Below are positions 25,690 to 33,486 of a DNA stretch of 64,000 bases, piece after piece; within the stretch, counting starts at the first letter, position 1, and the number at the start of each line of letters is the position of its first letter. Under the pieces are notes generated by a model that searched no databases, had not been told where the DNA came from, and saw only the letters and a program-made list of their open reading frames with translations. Source of the stretch: Terrimonas pollutisoli (lineage in GTDB: Bacteria > Bacteroidota > Bacteroidia > Chitinophagales > Chitinophagaceae); the NCBI RefSeq assembly GCF_029360765.1, contig NZ_JARKNA010000007.1:127957-191956 (forward strand). The letters are read 5' to 3'. Made by a program: the position numbers and the translations under genes.

Positions 25690-26952
25690 ATGAAACTACT
25701 CATTAAGAACGCAAGAATCGTTGATCCAAATTCTCCTTTCAACGGGCAATTCACTGATATTTTTATTGAAAACGGGATAATCAGCCAACTAGGCCCTGAT
25801 CTCACACAAAAAGCAGATAAAGAAATAAACACTCCGGGCCTCCATGTCTCACCGGGATGGGTGGATGTTTTTGCCAACTTTGCCGATCCGGGTCATGAAT
25901 TTAAAGAAACTCTTGAGACCGGTGCGGCAGCAGCTGCAGCTGGTGGTTATACGGATATAATGGTCATCCCTAATACCAATCCTTGTATACATAATAAGTC
26001 TACTATTGAATACATCGTTCAAAAAGGCAAAATCCTGCCGGTTTCCATTCACCCTATAGGCGCTATTACAAAAAACACTGAGGGAAAAGAGCTGGCTGAA
26101 ATGTATGATATGCGGGCCAGTGGCGCCATTGCTTTCAGTGATGGGATCAACAGTGTTCAATCTGCCGGTTTGTTATTGAAAGCATTGCAATATGTAAAAA
26201 CTTTTGAAGGCACACTCATTCAAATTCCCGATGATAAAAGTATCAACGCCCATGGGTTGATGAACGAGGGCATTGTGTCAACACAATTAGGATTGCCCGG
26301 CAAACCGGCCATGGCGGAAGAATTGATTGTAGCAAGAGATATTAAGTTGACAAGATATGCTGAGTCACGACTGCATTTTACAGGCGTGAGTTCAAAAAAA
26401 TCGCTGGAATATATCAAACGGGGAAAAGAAGGTGGTATAAAAATCAGTTGTTCTGTTACACCTTATCACCTTTTCTTTTGTGATGAAGACATGAAGGATT
26501 ATGATACCAACCTGAAGGTTAATCCTCCCCTTCGCACCAAAGAAGACAGAATTGCCTTGCAACATGCCGTTACCGAAGGAACTATTGATTGTATTGCTAC
26601 ACATCATTTACCTCACGAGGTTGACAGCAAAGTGGTAGAATTTGAATATGCCAAATACGGCATGATCGGGCTTGAAACGGCGTATGCTGTATTGCGCACC
26701 GCTCTTCCGGCAGTAGCCGCCGAAAAATGGGTTGAACTGTTATCATTAAATCCACGGCGCTTGTTTGGACTTGATACCGCCAGCATCATAGAAGGCAATA
26801 ATGCATCGCTGACATTATTCCATCCTGAAAAGAAATGGACAGTAGAAGAGAAAAACATTTTTTCAAAATCGAAAAACTCTCCTTTTATCGGAAAAGAATT
26901 AACCGGTAAAGTCGCAGGCATTGTTCATAAAAACAAAGAAGTCATCTTTTAA
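25690..26952 (+). CDS. Dihydroorotase-like protein lacking the catalytic metal site
   Basis: A 420-residue protein clearly of the type I dihydroorotase fold (PGWVDVFANFADPG, NTNP, SVTPYHL). The residues that bind zinc in active enzymes are gone: the HxH site reads F61-A-N63, the H-C-E-D site reads I-P-D-D (179-182), the H in H-V-S-T is replaced in TGVSS (231-235), and TDHAPH reads THHLPH (304-309). D151 in AFSDG remains. It cannot be a normal dihydroorotase and may be a structural or regulatory subunit like the inactive PyrC' proteins paired with aspartate transcarbamoylase. It leads a tight operon. Confidence 0.85.
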   Translation: MKLLIKNARIVDPNSPFNGQFTDIFIENGIISQLGPDLTQKADKEINTPGLHVSPGWVDVFANFADPGHEFKETLETGAAAAAAGGYTDIMVIPNTNPCIHNKSTIEYIVQKGKILPVSIHPIGAITKNTEGKELAEMYDMRASGAIAFSDGINSVQSAGLLLKALQYVKTFEGTLIQIPDDKSINAHGLMNEGIVSTQLGLPGKPAMAEELIVARDIKLTRYAESRLHFTGVSSKKSLEYIKRGKEGGIKISCSVTPYHLFFCDEDMKDYDTNLKVNPPLRTKEDRIALQHAVTEGTIDCIATHHLPHEVDSKVVEFEYAKYGMIGLETAYAVLRTALPAVAAEKWVELLSLNPRRLFGLDTASIIEGNNASLTLFHPEKKWTVEEKNIFSKSKNSPFIGKELTGKVAGIVHKNKEVIF

Positions 26953-26967
26953 TATTCGTTCCTATTC

Positions 26968-27453
26968 ATGATCAACCTTACTCCCCTCATTAAAGGAATT
27001 ATCACTGGTGTGATATTAGTGGCAACGTCACTTTTATTATATTATTTTAAATCGCCTGCTGAATCAAAGCTGAATTACATTATTTATGTGTTGTATGCAG
27101 CGGGTATTGCATGGGCACTCATCAGTTATTCCCGCTCTGCTGAATTCACCGGAAAATTTGCTGACCTCTTTGGACAGGGCTTTCGGTGTTTTATTGTTGT
27201 TATACTGATCATGGTGGCTTACACGGCTATATTCAGCATGCAACATCCTGAGTTTGCCGAAGAAGCAGCCACTTATTATCGGGAAGACCTGGTGAAAGAA
27301 AAAAATAAAACGCCGGATGAAATTGAAAAGCTGGTAGCAGAAGCCAAAAAACAATATACTACGAGCCTTGTTTCCATTACAATTTTCGGATATTTGATCA
27401 CTGGTGCCATCATCACAGCTATCGGTTCAGCATTATTAATGAGAAGAAAATAA
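26968..27453 (+). CDS. DUF4199-family membrane protein
   Basis: A 161-residue protein with four likely membrane helices (about 8-25, 32-48, 68-90 and 133-155) and a charged loop with KEKNKTPDEIEKLVAEAKKQ between helices three and four. This pattern fits DUF4199, a Bacteroidota membrane family of unknown role. It begins 15 bases after the dihydroorotase-like gene and ends three bases before a glycosyltransferase, so all are likely on one transcript. Confidence 0.8.
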   Translation: MINLTPLIKGIITGVILVATSLLLYYFKSPAESKLNYIIYVLYAAGIAWALISYSRSAEFTGKFADLFGQGFRCFIVVILIMVAYTAIFSMQHPEFAEEAATYYREDLVKEKNKTPDEIEKLVAEAKKQYTTSLVSITIFGYLITGAIITAIGSALLMRRK

Positions 27454-27456
27454 CGC

Positions 27457-28401
27457 ATGGATATTTCCCTGGTCATACCACTATTGAACGAAGAAGAATC
27501 ATTACCGGAATTATCCGCCTGGATAGAAAAAGTAATGCTCGAGAATAATTACACCTACGAAATTATTTTCGTTGACGATGGTAGTACAGATAATTCATGG
27601 CAAGTAATTGAGCAGTTAAGAAGTAAAAATTCGAACATAAAAGGCATTAAGTTTCAGCGCAACTATGGTAAATCGGCCGGGTTGAATGAGGGCTTTCGTG
27701 CAGCGCAAGGCGATGTGATCATTACCATGGATGCCGACTTGCAGGATAGCCCGGATGAAATTCCGGAACTCAGAAAGATGATCCTTGAAGATGGCTACGA
27801 CCTGGTAAGCGGATGGAAAAAAAAGCGGTACGACAATAGGCTTACTAAAAATTTGCCCAGCAAACTTTTCAATGCATCTGCAAGGCAGATGAGCAAAATA
27901 AAATTGCACGATTTTAATTGCGGCTTGAAATCTTATAGCAAAAAAGTAGTGAAGAGTGTAGAAGTATATGGTGAAATGCACCGCTATGTTCCGGTATTGG
28001 CAAAATGGGCGGGCTTCAAAAAGATTGGGGAAAAAGTAGTGGAGCACAGGCCCCGCAAATATGGTGTAAGCAAATTTGGATGGACAAGATTCATCAATGG
28101 GTTTCTTGATCTGCTCACCATTTTCTTCATGGGCAAATTTGGTAAACGTCCCATGCACTTTTTTGGGGCCTGGGGCACGGTATTTTTCCTCGGCGGATTG
28201 CTGATTGCCTTGAATCTTATCATTTCGAAAATTATTGACCCGCACAATTTTGCTTTAACCAACAGGCCGGGATTTTATATCGCCTTAATTTCAATTGTAA
28301 TTGGTATGCAATTATTCCTGGCGGGTTTTATCGGTGAATTGATTTCTAGAAATTCACAAAGCCGCAATTCATATCTCATCGAAAAGAAAGAAGGCTTATA
28401 A
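27457..28401 (+). CDS. Glycosyltransferase family 2, membrane-anchored
   Basis: A 314-residue GT-A enzyme of the dolichol-phosphate-mannose-synthase-like group. Residues 4-14 (LVIPLLNEEES) and the D-D-G-S loop form the nucleotide-sugar site; D-A-D-L-Q-D (about 91-96) is the metal-binding motif. Two C-terminal helices (about 230-255 and 270-300) anchor it in the membrane. Likely role is transfer of a sugar to a polyprenyl phosphate or lipid carrier. Its stop overlaps the next start by one base. Confidence 0.85.
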   Translation: MDISLVIPLLNEEESLPELSAWIEKVMLENNYTYEIIFVDDGSTDNSWQVIEQLRSKNSNIKGIKFQRNYGKSAGLNEGFRAAQGDVIITMDADLQDSPDEIPELRKMILEDGYDLVSGWKKKRYDNRLTKNLPSKLFNASARQMSKIKLHDFNCGLKSYSKKVVKSVEVYGEMHRYVPVLAKWAGFKKIGEKVVEHRPRKYGVSKFGWTRFINGFLDLLTIFFMGKFGKRPMHFFGAWGTVFFLGGLLIALNLIISKIIDPHNFALTNRPGFYIALISIVIGMQLFLAGFIGELISRNSQSRNSYLIEKKEGL

Positions 28402-29534
28402 TGGCAAACGTTGTGATCATTGGCCCGGCACATCCTTTAAGAGGGGGATTGGCTACCTTTAACCAACGCCTTGCCAAAGAATTTATTCAAAGTGGACATA
28501 CATGTTCTATTTATTCTTTTTCCCTTCAATACCCGTCGTTTTTTTTCCCCGGCAAAACTCAATATTCTGACGAACCGGCGCCGGAAGGAATCACCATTCA
28601 TACGGAGATTAATTCAGTAAACCCTCTTAACTGGCTAAAAGTTGGCAATCGTTTAAAGAAAGAAAAGCCTGATATCATTGTGGTTCGTTACTGGCTCCCG
28701 TTCATGGGACCAGCTTTGGGATCCATATTAAGAAGAGTGAGAAAAAACAAGCACACTAAAATTGTTTGCATCGCTGATAACATAATTCCACACGAAAAAA
28801 GAGCCGGCGATAAACCGTTTACCAGTTACTTTATCAAAAGTTGTGACGCCTTCATTACTATGAGTGAAAAGGTGCTGAATGATCTACGCTTATTTGATGT
28901 TGAAAAACCTGCGCAACTGGTACAACATCCCTTGTACGACAATTTTGGCCCAATCATTTCAAAAGCTGAGGCTCGAAATCATTTAGGCCTGCCAATTGAT
29001 GAAAAGATTATTTTATTCTTTGGATTCATCCGCAAATACAAGGGACTTGACCTATTGCTGGAAGCAATGGCTGACCAACAAATAAAAGATGCTGGAATCA
29101 AATTACTTGTTGCCGGTGAATTTTATGAAGATGAGAAGCAATACCAGGAACAGATCAACCGGCTTGGAATCAAAGACCAATTAATTTTAAAAACTGATTT
29201 TATTCCGGATAGCGAAGTTCAATACTATTTATGCGCAGCTGATGCTATCATTCAACCTTACCGCAATGCCACGCAAAGCGGCGTCACACCACTCGCCTAC
29301 CACTTTGAAAAACCAATGGTAGTTACCAATGTTGGTGGTTTACCTTCTCTTGTGCCAGATCAAAAAGCAGGCCTGGTAGTGGAGCCCAATCCTACAGCAA
29401 TTGCCGAAGGAATTTTAAAATTCTACCAATTAGGAGAGGATTATTTTATTCCGCATCTTCGCAGCGAAAAACAAAAATATAGCTGGCAAAATATTGTAAA
29501 AGCCGTTCTCAATCTTTCGGGAAATAACCATTGA
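28401..29534 (+). CDS. Glycosyltransferase family 4 (GT-B fold)
   Basis: A 377-residue GT-B glycosyltransferase. The N-terminal part has GPAHPLRGGLATFN, typical of the acceptor-binding loop. The C-terminal domain has ILFFGFIRKYKGLDLLLEA and the donor-site stretch NATQSGVTPLAYHFEKPMVVTNVGGLP. The start overlaps the stop of the GT2 gene (TAATG), suggesting translational coupling. The acceptor and sugar are unknown; the heptose genes just downstream make a heptose-containing surface glycan a reasonable guess. Confidence 0.85.
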   Translation: MANVVIIGPAHPLRGGLATFNQRLAKEFIQSGHTCSIYSFSLQYPSFFFPGKTQYSDEPAPEGITIHTEINSVNPLNWLKVGNRLKKEKPDIIVVRYWLPFMGPALGSILRRVRKNKHTKIVCIADNIIPHEKRAGDKPFTSYFIKSCDAFITMSEKVLNDLRLFDVEKPAQLVQHPLYDNFGPIISKAEARNHLGLPIDEKIILFFGFIRKYKGLDLLLEAMADQQIKDAGIKLLVAGEFYEDEKQYQEQINRLGIKDQLILKTDFIPDSEVQYYLCAADAIIQPYRNATQSGVTPLAYHFEKPMVVTNVGGLPSLVPDQKAGLVVEPNPTAIAEGILKFYQLGEDYFIPHLRSEKQKYSWQNIVKAVLNLSGNNH

Positions 29535-29614
29535 AACGTTTGTTAAAGCGTTCACATCAACAGTGAGTCCCGGGGACCAGTTAGTAAAACCATATTCTAT
29601 AAAACAATCGACGC

Positions 29615-30640
29615 ATGATCTATCGAAGCAAAGCTCCCTTAAGAATTGGATTAGCCGGTGGTGGCACCGATGTTAGCCCTTACAGTGATCAATATGGGGG
29701 AGCAATTCTGAATGCCACTATCTCCTTATCCGCCCATGCCAGCATCGAACCTATTGAAGGCAATGAGATCATCATTGAATCACTAGATCAAAAACAAACG
29801 CAACAGTTTGATTGGGTAAAAGAATTGCCCATTGACGGCACCTTAGATCTGTTAAAAGGTGTTTACAACCGCATACAAAAAGATTATACAATACCTGCTA
29901 ACGGCTTCAGGTTGTCTACCTTTGTAGATGCACCTGCCGGCTCCGGATTAGGCACTTCTTCTACATTGGTAGTGGCCATCATTGGTGCATTTACAGAAAT
30001 GCTAAAACTACCTTTGGGTGATTATGACATTGCTCATTATGCATACGAAATTGAACGAACAGATTTAAAACTTGCAGGCGGTAAACAAGATCAATATGCA
30101 GCCACTTTTGGCGGTGTCAACTTTATGGAATTTTATGAAGATGATAAAGTAATTGTTAACCCTCTTCGTATAAGACCTGAATATTTGCACGAACTGCAAA
30201 ACAATCTTGTTCTTTATTTCACATCAACGAGCCGGGAATCCGCCACCATTATCAAAGAGCAACAAAAAAATGTGAACGAGAGAAATGAAAAATCGATTGA
30301 AGCCATGCACCAACTGAAAGAGCAGGCGAAGAGAATGAAGGAAGCATTATTGAGAGGCAGGTTACATGAAATTGGGGAGATCCTTGATTTTGGTTTTCAA
30401 CAAAAAAGGCTGATGGCTCATAATATTTCCAACAAAGGCATTGAAGACATTTATAACGCAGCAATACAGGCCGGCGCTACGGGTGGCAAAATATCCGGGG
30501 CCGGCGGTGGGGGCTTTATGACATTTTATTGTCCCAAAAACACCAGGTACAAGGTTATTGAAACCTTAGAATCATTCGGCGGTTATTGTAAAAACTATCA
30601 GTTTACCAAACATGGTTTAACAACCTGGACAGTATTATAG
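29615..30640 (+). CDS. hddA: D-glycero-D-manno-heptose 7-phosphate kinase (GHMP family)
   Basis: A 341-residue GHMP kinase. The N-terminus RSKAPLRIGLAGGGTDVSPYSDQYGG and the ATP loop PAGSGLGTSSTLVVA (about 109-123) fit HddA, which makes heptose 1,7-bisphosphate in the GDP-heptose route. The C-terminal GATGGKISGAGGGGF is GHMP motif 3. The nearby gmhA and hddC-gmhB fusion supply the other steps, which supports this over galactokinase-like alternatives. Confidence 0.85.
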   Translation: MIYRSKAPLRIGLAGGGTDVSPYSDQYGGAILNATISLSAHASIEPIEGNEIIIESLDQKQTQQFDWVKELPIDGTLDLLKGVYNRIQKDYTIPANGFRLSTFVDAPAGSGLGTSSTLVVAIIGAFTEMLKLPLGDYDIAHYAYEIERTDLKLAGGKQDQYAATFGGVNFMEFYEDDKVIVNPLRIRPEYLHELQNNLVLYFTSTSRESATIIKEQQKNVNERNEKSIEAMHQLKEQAKRMKEALLRGRLHEIGEILDFGFQQKRLMAHNISNKGIEDIYNAAIQAGATGGKISGAGGGGFMTFYCPKNTRYKVIETLESFGGYCKNYQFTKHGLTTWTVL

Positions 30641-30642
30641 CT

Positions 30643-31368
30643 ATGAAGACCTTTTTTTTCTTTGCAAGAAACCTGAAAAAAACTTTTTTGTGGCTACGAC
30701 TGCACATATTGATAGGCCCGTTTGAAAAAATGTTTTTAAACCTGGCCAATATGTCAAAGCTTTCCCGCTGGGCGCATGAACAAAAAAACAAAAGCTCTTT
30801 CAATGATTTTTTTGCGTACAAGTCGGATTATAATAAACGTTTTTCCCTATACCAGCATATCACATCAGCAGAAACAAAGAACGAGTCAATCGACTATTTG
30901 GAATTTGGAGTAGCCGGGGGCAGTTCGTTCAGCTGGTGGGTAGAGCATAATACGAATCCCCATTCACGTTTTCATGGCTTTGATACATTTGAAGGACTGC
31001 CGGAAGCATGGGGACCTTTTAAAGCAGGTGACATGTCAACGGGTTCAAAAGAACCGGACATTAAAGACAGCAGAGTTAGATTTTACAAAGGTCTTTTCCA
31101 GCAAACCCTGCCTGGTTTTATTCAACAATACAGCAGCACAAACCGCAAAGTGATTCATATGGATGCGGATTTGTACACATCAACATTATTTACTTTAACA
31201 AGTTTGGCGCCCTTGCTAAAAAAAGGGGACATTATTCTGTTTGATGAATACCTTGTCCCTTCGCATGAGTTCCTGGCTTTTGATAATTTTATAAAATCAT
31301 ACTATATCAATACCGAATTTATTGGAGCTGCCAATAATTATCTTTTTTCGGCTTTTAAAATCATCTGA
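30643..31368 (+). CDS. TylF/MycF-type SAM-dependent O-methyltransferase
   Basis: A 241-residue class I methyltransferase. The SAM site is LEFGVAGGSS (about 86-95). Metal-binding acidic residues typical of TylF-like sugar O-methyltransferases appear in IHMDADLY and ILFDEY. It starts two bases after hddA and ends three before gmhA, so it belongs to the heptose operon. A role in methylating a heptose or another glycan sugar is inferred from the family (macrocin O-methyltransferase) and the position. Confidence 0.8.
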   Translation: MKTFFFFARNLKKTFLWLRLHILIGPFEKMFLNLANMSKLSRWAHEQKNKSSFNDFFAYKSDYNKRFSLYQHITSAETKNESIDYLEFGVAGGSSFSWWVEHNTNPHSRFHGFDTFEGLPEAWGPFKAGDMSTGSKEPDIKDSRVRFYKGLFQQTLPGFIQQYSSTNRKVIHMDADLYTSTLFTLTSLAPLLKKGDIILFDEYLVPSHEFLAFDNFIKSYYINTEFIGAANNYLFSAFKII

Positions 31369-31371
31369 GAC

Positions 31372-31956
31372 ATGAAAGACAGAATAACAGAAATAATAAA
31401 AGCTTCGATCAATACCAAACAAAAGATTTTGGAAGATGAATTGCTTTTGCAAACCATCAATAACTGTGTCCATAAAATTGTAATGGCTTTCAAGAATGGT
31501 AACAAAGTCTTGTTTTGCGGTAATGGCGGCAGTGCCGCCGATGCCCAGCACCTGGCGGCTGAATTTTCCGGTCGTTTTTATACCGATCGAAAAGCTTTAC
31601 CTGCAGAGGCGCTGCACTGCAACACATCCTATCTTACAGCTGTAGGAAACGATTATAGTTTTGATGTCATCTATTCCCGCCTGATTGATGGCATCGGCCA
31701 GCATGGTGATGTATTGATCGGCCTGTCCACCTCCGGCAATTCAAAAAATATTATCAAAGCTTTTGAAACCGCCAAAGAAAAAGGCATGATCACCATCGGC
31801 TTCACCGGGATGACCGGCGGCCAATTGAAATCTGTTAGTGATTATTTGATCAATATTCCCTCTACAGATACCCCCAGAATACAGGAAAGTCATATCATGG
31901 CGGGACACATTATCTGCCAATTAGTAGAAGAAAAATTATTTGCCCCCATCCCCTAA
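31372..31956 (+). CDS. gmhA: Sedoheptulose 7-phosphate isomerase
   Basis: A 194-residue SIS-domain enzyme that turns sedoheptulose 7-phosphate into D-glycero-D-manno-heptose 7-phosphate, the first step towards activated heptose. The GmhA signature GNGGSAADAQHLAAEFSGRF is complete, as are LSTSGNSKN and the C-terminal HIICQLVEEKLF. The final residues A-P-I-P and the stop codon come from a palindrome: the TAA lies in the middle of CCCCTAAAGGGG. Confidence 0.92.
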   Translation: MKDRITEIIKASINTKQKILEDELLLQTINNCVHKIVMAFKNGNKVLFCGNGGSAADAQHLAAEFSGRFYTDRKALPAEALHCNTSYLTAVGNDYSFDVIYSRLIDGIGQHGDVLIGLSTSGNSKNIIKAFETAKEKGMITIGFTGMTGGQLKSVSDYLINIPSTDTPRIQESHIMAGHIICQLVEEKLFAPIP

Positions 31957-31968
31957 AGGGGAATTAAG
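31942..31968. repeat. CCCCTAAAGGGG palindrome supplying the gmhA stop codon
   Basis: GCCCCCATCCCCTAAAGGGG plus a short tail; core at 31950-31961. The gmhA TAA is 31954-31956. It matches the repeat at 10216 and, inverted, the one at 32014-32044. Confidence 0.75.
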
Positions 31969-31978
31969 AAAATTCCTT

Positions 31979-33271
31979 ATGAATGAAACTTCACTAAATG
32001 AAATAACTCTTCCGGGCCTCCCCTTTAGGGGACGGGAGGGGCTTATACTCGCAGGCGGATTGGGAACAAGATTAAGATCGGTTGTGTCCGACTTGCCAAA
32101 ATGCATGGCGCCTGTTGCTGGCAGACCTTTTTTGTTTTATGTTATCAACTATCTCAGGTTACAGGGAGTAGAAAAATTTATTTTTTCTCTTGGCTACAAA
32201 CATGAGATCATTATTGATTATTTAAATGATCAATTTTCAACGCTCAATTTTCAATGCTCCGTTGAAGAAGAACCATTGGGAACGGGTGGTGCTATTCAAC
32301 TGGCTTGTCAATATGCAACAGAAAAAAATGTACTTATTGTAAACGGCGATACTCTTTTTAAAATTGATGTTGATACGGTAAATTCTTTTCATGAAGATCA
32401 AAAAGCTGATTGCACACTGGCGTTAAAACCGATGCATCGTTTTGACCGGTATGGTGTGGTAGAAATGAATGAGAAAGGACTGATCACCGATTTCAAAGAA
32501 AAGCAGTTTTATGACAAAGGGCTTATCAATGGTGGTGTATATATTTTAAATGTTGAAAATTTTTTGGCTAAAAAATTCCCGGCAAAATTTTCATTTGAAA
32601 AAGACTATCTCGAGCGATACTACCAACAGGGCAAAATCTCCGGCATTGTACAGGATAGCTATTTTATTGATATTGGCATACCTGAAGATTACAATCGTGT
32701 GCAGGATGAGTTAAAACAGGCACCGCTAAACTTAGAAGCTATCGATCAAAGCTGGACATTATTCCTCGACCGGGATGGTGTCTTAAACCACGACAAAGTT
32801 GGTAGCTATATTTTTAATCCCGGCGAGTTTGTTTTTTATGATGGTGTGCCACCTGTGTTTAAATTATTCAAGGAAAAATTTGGCCGCATTGTCATTGCAA
32901 CCAATCAACGTGGTGTTGGCAGGAACTTAATGAGCGTTGCTGACCTGGATGCTATTCACCAAAAAATGTTGACAACTATAGAAGCTGAAGGCGGCAAGAT
33001 AGACGCCATTTTTTACGCCAGCTCCATCGATAATAATGACATTATCCGCAAACCAAACCCCGGCATGGCCTTACAAGCCAGGGCCCGGTTTCCCGAAATT
33101 GACTTTTCCAAATCGATCATGGTAGGCAACAATATCAGCGACATGGAGTTTGGTCGCAATGCCGGCATGTATTGCATCTTCTTAAAGACAACTATTCCCC
33201 ATATAGAGCTTCCCCACCCGGCTATCGATATGAGTTTTAACTCATTGACAGATTTTGCCAAAGCTTTATGA
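31979..33271 (+). CDS. Fusion: heptose 1-phosphate nucleotidyltransferase (HddC) + heptose bisphosphate phosphatase (GmhB)
   Basis: A 430-residue two-domain enzyme. The N-terminal nucleotidyltransferase (about 20-250) has L-A-G-G-L-G-T-R-L-R (24-33) and matches HddC-type guanylyltransferases. The C-terminal HAD-IIIA phosphatase has D264-R-D266-G, VIATNQRGV, KPNPGM and VGNNISDMEFG, as in GmhB. With GmhA and HddA it completes synthesis of a GDP-heptose; GDP rather than ADP is inferred from the kinase type. The ATG at 31979 is used. Residues 11-20 (LPGLPFRGRE) derive from an inverted copy of the CCCCTAAAGGGG repeat. Confidence 0.85.
   Translation: MNETSLNEITLPGLPFRGREGLILAGGLGTRLRSVVSDLPKCMAPVAGRPFLFYVINYLRLQGVEKFIFSLGYKHEIIIDYLNDQFSTLNFQCSVEEEPLGTGGAIQLACQYATEKNVLIVNGDTLFKIDVDTVNSFHEDQKADCTLALKPMHRFDRYGVVEMNEKGLITDFKEKQFYDKGLINGGVYILNVENFLAKKFPAKFSFEKDYLERYYQQGKISGIVQDSYFIDIGIPEDYNRVQDELKQAPLNLEAIDQSWTLFLDRDGVLNHDKVGSYIFNPGEFVFYDGVPPVFKLFKEKFGRIVIATNQRGVGRNLMSVADLDAIHQKMLTTIEAEGGKIDAIFYASSIDNNDIIRKPNPGMALQARARFPEIDFSKSIMVGNNISDMEFGRNAGMYCIFLKTTIPHIELPHPAIDMSFNSLTDFAKAL
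32014..32044. repeat. Inverted CCCCTTTAGGGG palindrome inside the hddC-gmhB N-terminus
   Basis: Core CCCCTTTAGGGG at 32020-32031, in opposite orientation to the copy at 31942-31968, 58 bases away. It is read in frame as part of the protein without a stop codon. The two copies form an inverted pair, like a REPIN. Confidence 0.75.
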
Positions 33272-33344
33272 TCTATCACAAAATTTTATAATTTTTTTGT
33301 CGTTATTGCCCCCGGAAGACTGGTATGTGCTGTTAATTAAGACC

Positions 33345-33352
33345 TATTTTTG
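33345..33352 (+). promoter_or_regulatory. Candidate -7 box (TATTTTTG)
   Basis: Exact TAnnTTTG match after the heptose operon. It would give a leader of about 130 bases for the gene at 33487, which contains the hairpin at 33367-33423. Confidence 0.35.
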
Positions 33353-33366
33353 CGATCACCAAATTT

Positions 33367-33423
33367 AATACCGACGAGACATTGAAACACTACTATTGGA
33401 CGCATCGAATGTCTGTCGGTATT
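33367..33423 (+). promoter_or_regulatory. Long leader hairpin upstream of a secreted-protein gene
   Basis: Bases 33367-33383 and 33408-33423 pair over 16 bp (AATACCGAC and AGACATT arms, one bulged G) around a 24-base loop. No T run follows, so it is a poor intrinsic terminator. It may be a leader structure or the trace of a palindromic element. Confidence 0.5.
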
Positions 33424-33486
33424 ATATCGAAACTTATGATATTATATTAACGTATAAATGATATAAATTCTGTGAAAACGTTGACG

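Noticed and set aside
31940..31978. TTG start 13 codons upstream for the HddC-GmhB fusion
   Set aside because: It would translate the palindrome that carries the gmhA stop; the ATG at 31979 is better placed.
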